Both the position numbers and the translations under genes were made by a program. A DNA stretch of 64,000 bases from Paenibacillus tepidiphilus (GTDB lineage Bacteria > Bacillota > Bacilli > Paenibacillales > Paenibacillaceae), in contig NZ_VWRQ01000001.1 of assembly GCF_008635795.1 (NCBI RefSeq), positions 310,001 to 374,000 on the forward strand. The letters run 5' to 3'. Under the pieces are notes generated by a model. It was given only the letters and a program-made list of their open reading frames with translations, made no database searches and had not been told where the DNA came from. Positions 16,829 to 25,578 of this stretch are shown piece after piece. Position 1 is the stretch's first letter. Each line of letters begins with the position of its first letter.

Positions 16829-17398
16829 ATGGAAACCTTGGTATATATGGTACGGCATGCACAATCCGATAAAAGCACAGGTACGGAAAGCTCGCGGGGA
16901 TTGTCCGAACAGGGGCGCATAGATTCGCGGAAGGTGACGGCCAGATTGCGGGAGGAAGGTCTTGCGGCGCTGTACAGCAGTCCGTATGCTAGAGCGGCAG
17001 ATACCCTTGCCGGACTGGCGGAGGAATTGGGGCAGGATATCTACCTGGTGGACGATTTGCGGGAAACCCATTTCAACGGGGAGAACCGTATTATGACAAA
17101 TAAAGAGCTTGACCCGATACTGGATGCCATGTTCGACGACCCGGATTACGCCCCGCCGGGCGGTGAGTCGCTGAATGCCTGCCGCCGCCGGGCGGTTGGT
17201 GCGCTGAAAGAGATTATAAGCAGACATCCTGGAGAATCGGTTGCCATTGGCACCCACGGGCTGGTGATGACGCTCATGATCAGCGAGTATGCGCCGGAGT
17301 ACGGAACGGAGTTTCTGTTCGCCTCCACGACGCCGGATATCTATGCGCTGAGGTTCGCGGATGAAGCACTGAACGGTGTCGAACGGTTAAGTCTGTAG
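16829..17398 (+). CDS. histidine phosphatase family protein
   Basis: 189 residues, ATG at 16829 directly downstream of AAGGAGGAG. The catalytic RHG-type motif is VRHAQSD, with the phospho-accepting His near residue 10, followed by LYSSPYARAADTL and the acid/base block THFNGENR; the second catalytic His is in IGTHGLVMT. The size matches phosphoglycerate-mutase-like phosphatases rather than true mutases. Substrate unknown. Only 13 bases separate it from the radical SAM gene downstream, so the two are probably co-transcribed. Confidence 0.85.
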   Translation: METLVYMVRHAQSDKSTGTESSRGLSEQGRIDSRKVTARLREEGLAALYSSPYARAADTLAGLAEELGQDIYLVDDLRETHFNGENRIMTNKELDPILDAMFDDPDYAPPGGESLNACRRRAVGALKEIISRHPGESVAIGTHGLVMTLMISEYAPEYGTEFLFASTTPDIYALRFADEALNGVERLSL

Positions 17399-17411
17399 CG
17401 GGGGCCGGAGG

Positions 17412-18689
17412 ATGAAACGCCGGATTCTGTTGATTCAGCCGGAGAACCGCAAGATCAATGCCTTCCGCAGGAAGCAGTTCAACAATTTCGTGCAGCTGAC
17501 CATGCCTTATCTGGCCGGTTTTATTAATGAAGCAGACTACAGCATTACCCTTGTGGACGAGTATCGGCAAAAGATTCCCTACACGCGTCCTTTTGACCTG
17601 GTCGCCATTACCGTGAACACTCCCAATGCAGAGCATTGCTATGCGATGGCGGCGAAATTCCGGACTCAGGGTGCGACGGTGGTCATGGGCGGTCCGCATG
17701 CCACGCTGCTGCCGGAAGAAGCGGCGCAGCACTGCGATGTGCTGGTGATCGGGGAGGCGGAGGAGAGCTGGCCGAGGCTGCTGGACGATTTCATCCGGGG
17801 TGAAGTTGAGACGGTGTACCGCTCGGAGAAGGTGCCTCAGCTGGCCGGTCTTCCCCGGCCCAGGTGGTATCTGCTGCGCCGCAGCCCGCTGTTCAAAGGC
17901 GCGGTCTTCTCCACCCGAGGCTGCCCTTACCGCTGTGCCTATTGCAATCTGAAGCAGATCTACCACAGCGGGTTCCGTACACGGCCGGTTCCGGAGGTGA
18001 TTCATGAGATATCGCTGCTGAAATCACGGTTTCTGGTGTTCTGGGACGATAATTTCTTCGCGGACAAAGCCCATGCCAAAGAGCTGATGCGGCACATGAG
18101 GCCTCTGGGCAAGAAATGGGCGGCACAGGTTACGCTGGCCGATTGCGCCGACGAGGAACTGCTGGAGCTGGCGAGCGCCGCCGGATGCCTGTATCTGTTC
18201 GTCGGGCTCGAATCCTTCTCGCCGTCCGCGCTGCGCGGAGTGAATAAGGGCATCAACCGGGTGGACGCTTACGGCGAGCTTGTCGGCAAGCTGCACAAGC
18301 ACAGGATTATGATTCAGGCGGGGATTGTGTTCGGCTTCGATGAGGACACACCGGATACCTTCCGGCAGACGCTGGAGGGCTGCGAGGCGCTGGGGATTGA
18401 CGGGGTGACCGTCAGCCTGCTGACCCCGTTGCCGCAGACGCCCGTCTACGAGCAGATGAAGCGCGAAGGGCGCCTGCTGGGGGACGACTGGAGCCTGTAC
18501 AATGGCAAGACAGATGTTGTGTTTCAGCCGCGGGGGATGACTTCCGAAGAGCTGTATGCCGGGTATCTCCATTTCCGGCGGCAATTCTATTCGCTGCCGT
18601 CGCTGATCCGGCGGATGCGGAGGTCGAAGACGCACCTGTTCTACAATTTGTTCATGAATCTGGGCTACCGGCTGGCGCTCAGACGCTAA
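17412..18689 (+). CDS. cobalamin-binding-domain radical SAM protein
   Basis: 425 residues, ATG at 17412. Residues about 1-140 form a B12-binding Rossmann-like domain (ILLIQPENRKINAF, VVMGGPHATLLPEEA, DVLVIGEAEESWP). The radical SAM core follows with the 4Fe-4S ligands Cys171, Cys175 and Cys178 in STRGCPYRCAYCNL and a GLES-type block (LYLFVGLESFSPSALRGVNK). Family members methylate or rearrange unactivated carbons; the substrate here is not predictable. The downstream TatD-like gene is convergent with a 4-base overlap of stops. The gene is distinct from the radical SAM gene of the peptide cluster at 54 kb. Confidence 0.85.
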   Translation: MKRRILLIQPENRKINAFRRKQFNNFVQLTMPYLAGFINEADYSITLVDEYRQKIPYTRPFDLVAITVNTPNAEHCYAMAAKFRTQGATVVMGGPHATLLPEEAAQHCDVLVIGEAEESWPRLLDDFIRGEVETVYRSEKVPQLAGLPRPRWYLLRRSPLFKGAVFSTRGCPYRCAYCNLKQIYHSGFRTRPVPEVIHEISLLKSRFLVFWDDNFFADKAHAKELMRHMRPLGKKWAAQVTLADCADEELLELASAAGCLYLFVGLESFSPSALRGVNKGINRVDAYGELVGKLHKHRIMIQAGIVFGFDEDTPDTFRQTLEGCEALGIDGVTVSLLTPLPQTPVYEQMKREGRLLGDDWSLYNGKTDVVFQPRGMTSEELYAGYLHFRRQFYSLPSLIRRMRRSKTHLFYNLFMNLGYRLALRR

Positions 18690-19483
18690 AGGCTCCGCAG
18701 CGCCGAGACCCGGTAGAACCGCGCCGTATTTGCGGTCAGCATATGCTCTGCCTGATCGGCGGAATATCCGCGCAGCTCGCCCCAGGCTGCAGCGACATCC
18801 CGGATCATCGCCGGGTGCGTCCTCCGGCCGCTGAAAGGACCCTCGAACGGCCAGGGCCCGTCCGTCTCGGCCATGACAAGCTGCGGCGGGTAGCGGCGGG
18901 CGAGCGCCTGAATCTCCGGTTCGTATACGATATCCGGAGTGAAGGAGATATAATAGCCGTGGCCGATCATCCGGGCCACGGCTGCTTCCGGTCCCTTGAA
19001 CCAATGGAAATGGGCGTCACGGATGCAGTGCTTATCCAGTAAATCGCAGGCCAGCAGGGCATCTTCATATACGGCATGCAGCACCACAGGCTTCCGGTGC
19101 CTTGCCGCGAAAGCGAGGAGGGCGTCCAGCAGCCGGATATACGGCTCCATGTCAAACGACTCCCCCCGTTTGACCGCCTCCATCCGCCGGTAGTAAGGCA
19201 GACCAATCTCGCCGACGGCCGCCATGGACGAAGCATGCTCCTCCATCCAGGCCAGCAGCACGGCCAGTTCGGCTTCGCCTGGCGGCGGCTGCTCGGGATG
19301 ATAGCCGTAGGCCGGCAGCACCCGCTGCGGATAACGTGCGGCGAGCTGCTGTGTACGGATGCAGGAATCCAGATTCATGGAGACTGCAACCACGGCTTCA
19401 ACGCCGTGCCGGGGCAGCTCTGGAAGCAGCTCCTCCAGCTCGGGTACCGGATATTGCTCCAGATGAAGGTGGGCATCAATCAT
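18686..19483 (-). CDS. TatD-family metal-dependent hydrolase
   Basis: 265 residues. An amidohydrolase-type TIM barrel with the metal-binding DAHLHLE at the N-terminus, GEIGLPYY (metal Glu near residue 93), HAVYEDAL and HFHWFKG (metal His), and a late Asp in AETDGPWPFEG. TatD proteins act as DNases or phosphoesterases. The start overlaps the upstream stalk-domain gene by 8 bases, indicating translational coupling; its stop overlaps the convergent radical SAM gene. Confidence 0.85.
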   Translation of the reverse strand: MIDAHLHLEQYPVPELEELLPELPRHGVEAVVAVSMNLDSCIRTQQLAARYPQRVLPAYGYHPEQPPPGEAELAVLLAWMEEHASSMAAVGEIGLPYYRRMEAVKRGESFDMEPYIRLLDALLAFAARHRKPVVLHAVYEDALLACDLLDKHCIRDAHFHWFKGPEAAVARMIGHGYYISFTPDIVYEPEIQALARRYPPQLVMAETDGPWPFEGPFSGRRTHPAMIRDVAAAWGELRGYSADQAEHMLTANTARFYRVSALRSL

Positions 19484-20594
19484 GGTCCTGAGTCTCCGTT
19501 ATTTCTGCCGGATAATATTTGTCGAAGGGAATAAAGGTCACCGATTCCGGCTCCATGCCGGCCTTGCCGGCTTTGTAGACAATCTTCAGGTCGCCGATGC
19601 TTTCGGCAAAGCCGATCAATACATTGGTGTTGGCCACAAGGCGGCCGGACTCTACTTTATAATAGACGACAGAGCCGAAGCCTACCCCGGACACTTCGTC
19701 TGCGGCCCGGTCAGCGATTCGTACGGCGACAGCCGGTGTCGTTGAATACTGCAGCTTCAGGTTGACGAGCACATCCTCGCCATCTTCGGTAACGCTGGTG
19801 GAAATGAGCTGCTTGGCCGCTTCTCCGGCGGGCAAGACGGATATTTCCGACCCGTCTTCCGGACGGATGACATGGATCTCCTGGTCCACGAGTCCGGTTC
19901 CTGTGCCCAGGGTGAGCACAATAACGACTTCCTTCCGGCTGTCTGCGTTAATATCGCTATAATAAAGCTCCGGCGGGTGGCTCAAATCCCTGTAAGTCTC
20001 CCAATCAAAGCTGTGCTTCTTGCCGTTTACTTCGAGAATGTATCCTTTATAGGTACTGCCGTCCTTCAAAGCTGCGTACAGCTTGACCGAAGGGCTGCCT
20101 TCAGCCAGAGCAAGGGGCTCCTTGGGTACCCGCACCGTAGTGCTGACAGAGCCGGATTCGATGAGCACCTGATTCTTGTCTTCATCCAGCCGGTAGCTGG
20201 CTCCGCTCAGGCTGTTCAGCTCCCCTGCCGGGAGATACACATGCCCCTTGCGCAGAATGACTTTGCCTTCCATGGAATAGGAGCCGCCCCCTCCGTACAG
20301 CAGCAGGGAGGTGCCAGGCTTCAAGGTCAGGCTGCTGTAGTCCGTACTGACGGTCAGCAGCTTGCTTTGATTGTTCCAGCTCAGCTTCGCCGGATAGAAT
20401 TCGTTTAATACGCGTACAGGTACATATACCAAGCCTTTATCGGTAAAAGGGCGTAAGGGTGTCAAGGCGCTCTCGCCGTCAACTACCAGCCGCAGCGGTG
20501 CGGCGGCCAGGGCATTATCTATAGAAGATGCTGCCGGGCTTCCGGCAAGCATAAGGGTGAGGGCGACGGTGCAGATCAGTAGAGATTTTTTCAT
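19476..20594 (-). CDS. secreted protein with copper-amine-oxidase-type stalk domain
   Basis: 372 residues from the ATG at 20594, which has GGAGG upstream; an earlier in-frame codon at 20609 lacks spacing. Signal peptide MKKSLLICTVALTLMLAGSP, cleavage near residue 35. Residues about 40-150 form the stalk domain (RPFTDKGLVYVPVRVLNEFY, GHVYLPAGELNSLSG). Residues 160-370 are beta-rich with calcium- or integrin-like wording (YSDINADSRKEVVIVLTLGT) but no catalytic motif. It probably sits in the cell wall. First gene of a pair with the TatD-family gene. Confidence 0.75.
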   Translation of the reverse strand: MKKSLLICTVALTLMLAGSPAASSIDNALAAAPLRLVVDGESALTPLRPFTDKGLVYVPVRVLNEFYPAKLSWNNQSKLLTVSTDYSSLTLKPGTSLLLYGGGGSYSMEGKVILRKGHVYLPAGELNSLSGASYRLDEDKNQVLIESGSVSTTVRVPKEPLALAEGSPSVKLYAALKDGSTYKGYILEVNGKKHSFDWETYRDLSHPPELYYSDINADSRKEVVIVLTLGTGTGLVDQEIHVIRPEDGSEISVLPAGEAAKQLISTSVTEDGEDVLVNLKLQYSTTPAVAVRIADRAADEVSGVGFGSVVYYKVESGRLVANTNVLIGFAESIGDLKIVYKAGKAGMEPESVTFIPFDKYYPAEITETQDHD

Positions 20595-20731
20595 GAAGAG
20601 CCTCCGCATTTATATTAAAAATTCCATGCCCTTATATTATAGAATAAATTTACCCGCTTAAGGTCTCTTTCCGGCAACAAAAGAACAACAAGCTTGTTAC
20701 AGCTTATTTCATAGACTGATAGTTACCTGGT

Positions 20732-21628
20732 TTACCATTGCGGCGGGGTCGCCATGCAGATGGAAATGAAGTTGCGGACGGCTGCCGGCGGCTGTTCGTT
20801 TCTCCGCGTACAGACTGCAATATTGTTATACAGCTGCACCCCGTCGACCATAACCCGCGCAAGCTGTCCCCGCTCGACATACTCGCGCACGGCCAGTGCC
20901 GAGATGAAATTGACGCCATATCCGGCGATGACGGAACGGATGGCTTCTCCCAGACCGCTGAATTGCAGGGCAATTTGCGGCGGCCGTAACCCATGGGTGG
21001 TACAGAGCGCCATCAGGCGTGCGCGTGTCGAGCTGCCCTGCTCACGCATGATGAACGGCTGCTCCATCATTTCCGCCAAAGCTACCGTCTGCCCTGCATA
21101 AGGATGGGCGGGAGATACAACGAACCACAGTTCATCGCGAAGCAGCTCCTGCCACTCCACATCCACCGGTTTATTCTCCGCTCCGCCTCCGTAGAAGGCG
21201 ACATCCGCCTCATGGCGTTTCAATCGCTCGAAGGCCTGGGACGTATTGACTGTCGTGATGCTCAGCTCCATGTCCGGATGTCCTGCCTTGAAGACGGCAG
21301 CCCAGCCGGGAACGAGAAAATTGGCCGGCAGATAGGTGGCAGCGATACGCAGCTTGCCTCTGCGTCCTTGCAAGTAATCCTCCACAAAGCTATCAATCTG
21401 CTGTTCATAGGTGAAGAAATTGCCGGCCTGCTGCCATAGCTCTACACCGAACGGGGTAAGGGTTACGCCGCGTCCGCTGGGGCTGAACAGCGCCATGCCT
21501 AGCTCCTTTTCGAACTTCTTGATCTGGCTGGTGACCGCCGGCTGGCTAATGTTCAAGTGGGCGGCGGCTTTGGTGACACTTCCTGTCTCTGCAACGTAAT
21601 AGAACAGCCGGAGCGCATGGATATTCAT
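20732..21628 (-). CDS. LysR-family transcriptional regulator
   Basis: 298 residues from the ATG at 21628 after AAGGGAGG. Residues 1-60 contain the LysR winged helix (LRLFYYVAETGSVTKAAAHL, ISQPAVTSQIKKFEKELG). The remainder is the two-lobed effector domain (RGKLRIAATYLPANFLVPGW; LWFVVSPAHPYAG). Divergent from the O-methyltransferase gene, with a 117-base AT-rich gap where LysR-type T-N11-A sites would lie; regulation of that neighbour and itself is the expected arrangement. The effector is unknown. Confidence 0.9.
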   Translation of the reverse strand: MNIHALRLFYYVAETGSVTKAAAHLNISQPAVTSQIKKFEKELGMALFSPSGRGVTLTPFGVELWQQAGNFFTYEQQIDSFVEDYLQGRRGKLRIAATYLPANFLVPGWAAVFKAGHPDMELSITTVNTSQAFERLKRHEADVAFYGGGAENKPVDVEWQELLRDELWFVVSPAHPYAGQTVALAEMMEQPFIMREQGSSTRARLMALCTTHGLRPPQIALQFSGLGEAIRSVIAGYGVNFISALAVREYVERGQLARVMVDGVQLYNNIAVCTRRNEQPPAAVRNFISICMATPPQW

Positions 21629-21745
21629 CGGCAACCTCCCTTTCATAAACTAAATGTATGGATTACACAAAAACATATATTAGTATTATGGATCATTCAG
21701 GCCTACACTGAAAGCAGAACTTATCAATTCTCTGGAGGGATTACA

Positions 21746-22417
21746 ATGAAGGAATCTGCGACTTGGAGTAAAGTGGATGAATATTTCAGTGGGAAGCTGC
21801 TGCCTGCCGACCCGGTGCTGGAGGCTGTGCTGGACGCCAATGTCAAGGCCGGGCTTCCGGCAATTGATGTGGCGCCGAACCAGGGGAAGCTGCTGTATCT
21901 GCTCGCCAAGATGCGCGGGGCAGCGAATATACTGGAGATCGGTACGCTGGGCGGCTACAGCACGATCTGGCTGGCCCGGGCTCTGCCGGAGCATGGTCGG
22001 CTGGTGTCGCTGGAATATGAGCATGAGCATGTGGTCGTTGCCGGGAGCAATCTGCGGCTGGCCGGACTGGACCGCAAGGTGACGGTGCTGGAGGGACCGG
22101 CACTGGAGACCTTGGCTACCCTTGAGGAGTCCGGCTATGGCCCCTTCGATTTGATCTTCATCGATGCCGATAAGCCGAATAATCCCGGCTATCTGGAATG
22201 GGCGGTGAAGCTGGCCCGGCCCGGTGCGGTGATTGTGGCGGATAATGTGGTCCGGGACGGAGAGGTTATTGATCCGGAAAGCGCCGATGACCGTGTACAG
22301 GGAATCCGCCGGTTCACCGATCTGCTGGCCGCCGAGCCGCGGATTGAAGCGACCGCCCTGCAGACCGTCGGCGCCAAAGGCTATGACGGATTCGTGCTCG
22401 GCATTGTGACCGGATAA
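21746..22417 (+). CDS. SAM-dependent O-methyltransferase, class I
   Basis: 223 residues, ATG at 21746 after CTGGAGGG. The SAM-binding loop ILEIGTLGGYSTIWLA, the acidic strand-2 end VSLEYEHEH, FDLIFIDADKPN with the metal-binding Asp, and VIVADNVVRDGEV identify the catechol/caffeoyl-CoA O-methyltransferase-like family, which uses a divalent cation. Bacterial relatives methylate small phenolics or RNA. Expression is probably controlled by the divergent LysR regulator. Confidence 0.9.
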   Translation: MKESATWSKVDEYFSGKLLPADPVLEAVLDANVKAGLPAIDVAPNQGKLLYLLAKMRGAANILEIGTLGGYSTIWLARALPEHGRLVSLEYEHEHVVVAGSNLRLAGLDRKVTVLEGPALETLATLEESGYGPFDLIFIDADKPNNPGYLEWAVKLARPGAVIVADNVVRDGEVIDPESADDRVQGIRRFTDLLAAEPRIEATALQTVGAKGYDGFVLGIVTG

Positions 22418-22458
22418 ATAAGTACGCGGATAAATAAGTGACCGGATAAATAAGGAAC
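22411..22458. repeat. short tandem repeat over the methyltransferase stop
   Basis: Three near-identical units carrying GGATAAATAAG (about 16-20 bases each) follow one another from the end of the O-methyltransferase gene. The stop codon itself is in the first unit, so slippage would add or remove stop-containing units without changing the protein. Confidence 0.7.
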
Positions 22459-22529
22459 CGGTAATAAAATCGAACGGATTACGCGTTTCCCGCCAATATA
22501 CAGTGTAAGCCTGAAGGGAGGGATGGCGG

Positions 22530-23123
22530 ATGAAGCATCCGGTAGAATACACACGGCTTATCGAACGTACGCTAGCCGGCAGCCGTGAGGCGTTCGCTGA
22601 ACTGTATGAAGCTACTGTGCATGATGTTTATCAGACTGTCCGTTTCTTCGTTTCGGTGCCTTCCGATGCAGAGGATGTGGTGCAGGAGATTTATTTGGAG
22701 GTTCACCGGTCTCTTGGCCGCTTTGACCTGGGCAGGCCGTTTCGGCCCTGGCTGATGGGCGTGGCCATGCGGCAGATCAAGGCCCACCGCCGCAAAGGCT
22801 GGCGGCAGTTTCGCATCCTGGAGAAAGCGGGAGCCGGCAGCCGTCTGGTGGAGGAAGAAGATATTGCACGGAAAGTTGTGGAGCGGCTCTCTAACCGGCC
22901 GCTGCTGGATTCTGTGCATGCGTTGTCCTTCAAGCTGCAGCAGGTGGTTATTCTGCATTATGGGCAGGAGTGCTCACAAGAGGAAATTGCCGCTATCCTG
23001 GGCATCCCGCCGGGAACCGTCAAATCGCGCATCCATGCCGCTCTGCAGAAGCTGCGCCGTAAACACCGGGCTGACACCATAGCTATAGGGAAGGTGGAGG
23101 ATCTGCATGAGTCTGGAATATGA
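22530..23123 (+). CDS. ECF-type RNA polymerase sigma factor
   Basis: 197 residues, ATG at 22530 after GGGAGGGA. Region 2 is visible in AFAELYEATVHDVYQTVRFF and SDAEDVVQEIYLEVHRSLGR, region 4 in HALSFKLQQVVILHYGQECS and EEIAAILGIPPGTVKSRIHA. The end overlaps the next gene by 17 bases, whose product is a membrane anti-sigma candidate. The pair is the standard ECF control module and unrelated in sequence detail to the sigma factor at 16 kb. Confidence 0.9.
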   Translation: MKHPVEYTRLIERTLAGSREAFAELYEATVHDVYQTVRFFVSVPSDAEDVVQEIYLEVHRSLGRFDLGRPFRPWLMGVAMRQIKAHRRKGWRQFRILEKAGAGSRLVEEEDIARKVVERLSNRPLLDSVHALSFKLQQVVILHYGQECSQEEIAAILGIPPGTVKSRIHAALQKLRRKHRADTIAIGKVEDLHESGI

Positions 23124-23829
23124 GCTGCGTTCTTCGCTTCAGGAGGAAGCCGCCGATTGGAGCGCCCCGCCTGAACTGAAGGCGCGGATTCTGGAGGCGA
23201 TCCCGCCTGGAGAAGGGGGAAGACGACGTATGAAGAAGTGGTGGGCGGTCACAATTCTGGCTGCTGTGCTGTTACTTCCGACCGGAGCTTATGCCGGTTA
23301 TCATTATTTGGCGGATGACATTTACGGGTCCGCAGAGCAGGTGGTTCCGCAGTTCGGGACACAGCAGGGTTATGACAGGCTGGAGGCCAAGCTGCAGCAG
23401 GCCAAGGAGCATCTCGGCAGCGAGGACTTTGAAGAATTTATGTCTTTGCTCCAGGAGATCGGGGCCTATAATTTGAAGATTGCCGATGCTGAAGGCAAGC
23501 TTCATCCGCAGCGGCTGAGCGCTGCTGAGCAGGAGGCTTATAGCCGTCTGGCCGATGAACTCGCCTCCTATGCGGAACAAATGGAGAATGGAGCAGGGAC
23601 TGAAACTGCAGTCCCAACTCTGGACGGGGACACCTTCTGGGCGGAGCCGCTGGCGAAAGCGGAGCAGAGCTTTACAGCAGAAGAGTTTGCCGATTTCAAG
23701 GAACTCGTTGAAGAATATCGCGCTTATGAGTCAGGAAACGGGAAGACCGGTGCAAGATATACGGAACTGCTGGAGCATCTGAATGAGTATCTGAATAAGC
23801 TGGGAATCCGCATTGCACCCGGTTCCTAG
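23107..23829 (+). CDS. DUF3600-type membrane protein, probable anti-sigma factor
   Basis: 240 residues. A cytosolic N-terminal helix (residues 1-40), a membrane helix at 44-64 (WAVTILAAVLLLPTGAYAGY), then a helical extracytoplasmic domain with LADDIYGSAEQVVPQFGTQQ and repeated Glu-rich helices. This is the pattern of DUF3600 proteins found next to ECF sigma genes in Bacillales. Start overlaps the sigma gene, giving translational coupling. It is expected to hold the sigma factor at the membrane; the signal is unknown. A terminator follows immediately. Confidence 0.78.
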   Translation: MSLEYELRSSLQEEAADWSAPPELKARILEAIPPGEGGRRRMKKWWAVTILAAVLLLPTGAYAGYHYLADDIYGSAEQVVPQFGTQQGYDRLEAKLQQAKEHLGSEDFEEFMSLLQEIGAYNLKIADAEGKLHPQRLSAAEQEAYSRLADELASYAEQMENGAGTETAVPTLDGDTFWAEPLAKAEQSFTAEEFADFKELVEEYRAYESGNGKTGARYTELLEHLNEYLNKLGIRIAPGS

Positions 23830-23837
23830 CAGCATGA

Positions 23838-23874
23838 GGGTCCTGCGGACTATTACAGTCTGCGGACCTTTTTC
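23838..23874 (+). terminator. intrinsic terminator after the sigma/anti-sigma pair
   Basis: GGGTCCTGCGGACT pairs with AGTCTGCGGACCT across a five-base loop (one bulge) and is followed by TTTTTCTT. Confidence 0.8.
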
Positions 23875-24002
23875 TTAGATTATAGAACGTTTAAGGAAGA
23901 TTTACGGATAATTACCTGCTATTTTCCGTAATGCAATGATTCTTACGTCCTATATTTTTACAGTTCCTAGTACAATATTGTACCGGGAGGTTGGTTATAG
24001 GA

Positions 24003-24179
24003 ATGAGGAGACTGGAGTTTATCCAGAAGAGAATTGAAATTGAACGGATGAAGCTGAATTTGCTCGAACAGAGACATGGCATTCTTCATCCGGATGTCAT
24101 CAGGCAGTCGATGAAGCTTGATGAATTGATAAATGAATATAATAAATTAGAGAGTTTCACCAGAAACGAACCTACATAA
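24003..24179 (+). CDS. Spo0E-family aspartyl-phosphate phosphatase
   Basis: 58 residues. The protein is a short helical hairpin with the family's SxxLDxxI signature as QSMKLDELINEYNKL near residue 37; the upstream helix starts MRRLEFIQKRIEIERMKLN. Spo0E-like phosphatases dephosphorylate Spo0A-P and delay sporulation. GGGAGG lies 12 bases before this ATG; a TTG at 23991 is in frame but abuts the ribosome site. It stands alone between two unrelated transcription units. The signature is short but the length and spacing match the family closely. Confidence 0.85.
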   Translation: MRRLEFIQKRIEIERMKLNLLEQRHGILHPDVIRQSMKLDELINEYNKLESFTRNEPT

Positions 24180-24347
24180 TAATCGGTGTTATAAGCCTGA
24201 ACATGCAGATTAGCCTTCTTACTCCGATAATTCCCCTGCATACAGAAGTGTCCCCCTTGAAGATCATTTAAGCAAAAAATGTCCTGTCTGCTATCTCCCT
24301 GGCTATTATACTTAGTTTAATCGTTGCAACGAGGAAGTGAAGCGCAA

Positions 24348-25214
24348 TTGGGTTATGTTGAACTGTTGCAGAGAACGGTGGATTATATTGAAGAGCATCT
24401 GAATGAGCCGATCACTTTGGAAGATTGCGCGCGGATTTCGGGGTTTTCCAGGTTTCATTTTCATCGCTTATTCGGAATTCACCTGAACCTTAGCCTGATG
24501 GAGTACGTACGGAAGCGGCGGCTCGCCCATGCCATGCTGGACATTGTAGAGGGCAAACGGGTTTTGGATGTAGCACTTGAATACGGTTACAGCTCTGAAC
24601 GTTCTTTCAGCAGGGCTTTTATGCAGGAATTCGGTCAATTGCCCAGCTGTGCGAGACAGGCCAGGTATTCATTGCCGCCCAAACCGATGCTCGGGGAGCC
24701 GGTGTTTCCGGGAGCTGGTCACGGAGGAGGAAGTATGTTGGATTATTTAAGTGAAGTAAGCATAACCGCACTTGGAGACATGAGGGTGGCCAGCGCATTC
24801 AGAGTCAGTGCCGAACCTGAAGATGAAGTGGTCAGATTTGTAGAGCATTGGGTCAAAGCAAGGGGAACAGGTAAGGAAGCAAGGCGGTTTGGTTTTGATG
24901 TGCCGGTGTCCGAGGAGCAGCAAGAGAATGGCCTGCGAGGCTATGAATATTGGGTGGAGACAGACGCGCCACTCTCTTCCCTGGATGAGGGGATGGCAGT
25001 GAAGGAGATCGAAGGCTGTAAATACGCCTCCCTGCGCATTACCGACCCCTTTGCCGATCCGTTCGTACGCATTCCGCTGGGCTGGAGACAACTGGCCGGG
25101 TGGGTGAACAGCAGGGGGTATCAGGCGTCCTGCGACCAGGAGCGGTATTGGCTGGAGGAAGTGCTGGAATGCGGCGATGGGACTGTAATGGAGCTGTATT
25201 TTCCGATTGAATAG
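24348..25214 (+). CDS. AraC-family regulator with GyrI-like effector-binding domain
   Basis: 288 residues. The start is taken as TTG at 24348, 10 bases after GAGGAAG; a TTG at 24324 is possible. Residues about 5-105 carry the paired AraC helix-turn-helices (ITLEDCARISGFSRFHFHRL; VLDVALEYGYSSERSFSRAF). Residues about 130-288 form a GyrI/SOUL-like effector domain (EVSITALGDMRVASAFRVSA; LRGYEYWVETDAP; CKYASLRITDPF). Such regulators often respond to drugs or small hydrophobic molecules. No obvious target gene adjoins it. Confidence 0.85.
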   Translation: MGYVELLQRTVDYIEEHLNEPITLEDCARISGFSRFHFHRLFGIHLNLSLMEYVRKRRLAHAMLDIVEGKRVLDVALEYGYSSERSFSRAFMQEFGQLPSCARQARYSLPPKPMLGEPVFPGAGHGGGSMLDYLSEVSITALGDMRVASAFRVSAEPEDEVVRFVEHWVKARGTGKEARRFGFDVPVSEEQQENGLRGYEYWVETDAPLSSLDEGMAVKEIEGCKYASLRITDPFADPFVRIPLGWRQLAGWVNSRGYQASCDQERYWLEEVLECGDGTVMELYFPIE

Positions 25215-25269
25215 GTAAGCAGCAGCCCCCGGCCCTCCGGGGGCATGTATGGTCTCACAAGCATTCCGG

Positions 25270-25578
25270 TCATGACTTTACAAACTTCAGGCATGTTCGC
25301 AGCATGCGCCGGGTGAAGATATGCGAGCAGAGCAGCACAGCTGCCAGCAGGATGCTGAACGGCAGGACGAGAATCTGCGGCAATACGGTCTCCGGTCTGA
25401 AGCTAAGCGTCACCCTCTCCCAACCGAGCAGCCCTAGCATCCCCGCAACCATTGCAATCCCCGTACAAATGAAGCTTCCTGCCGCCCATACCCCCAGAAC
25501 AGGAATGACGAAGAGCAGAACAGCCCCTTTGCCGATGAACTTGAGCGTATGGAGAAGGGCAGCAGACCGCCCGCTCAT
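25270..25578 (-). CDS. small two-helix membrane protein
   Basis: 102 residues with two long hydrophobic helices (AVLLFVIPVLGVWAAGSFICTG region, residues 18-50, and ILVLPFSILLAAVLLCSHIF, 68-88) and basic ends. It overlaps the stop of the polymer-forming protein gene by 4 bases and is translated from the same message. No family is recognised; it may anchor or partner the upstream protein at the membrane. Confidence 0.65.
   Translation of the reverse strand: MSGRSAALLHTLKFIGKGAVLLFVIPVLGVWAAGSFICTGIAMVAGMLGLLGWERVTLSFRPETVLPQILVLPFSILLAAVLLCSHIFTRRMLRTCLKFVKS

Noticed and set aside
16598..17257. N-terminal extension of the sigma-factor frame to 404 codons
   Set aside because: It would run antisense through the histidine phosphatase gene, lacks a ribosome site, and has no sigma-like sequence before about residue 220.
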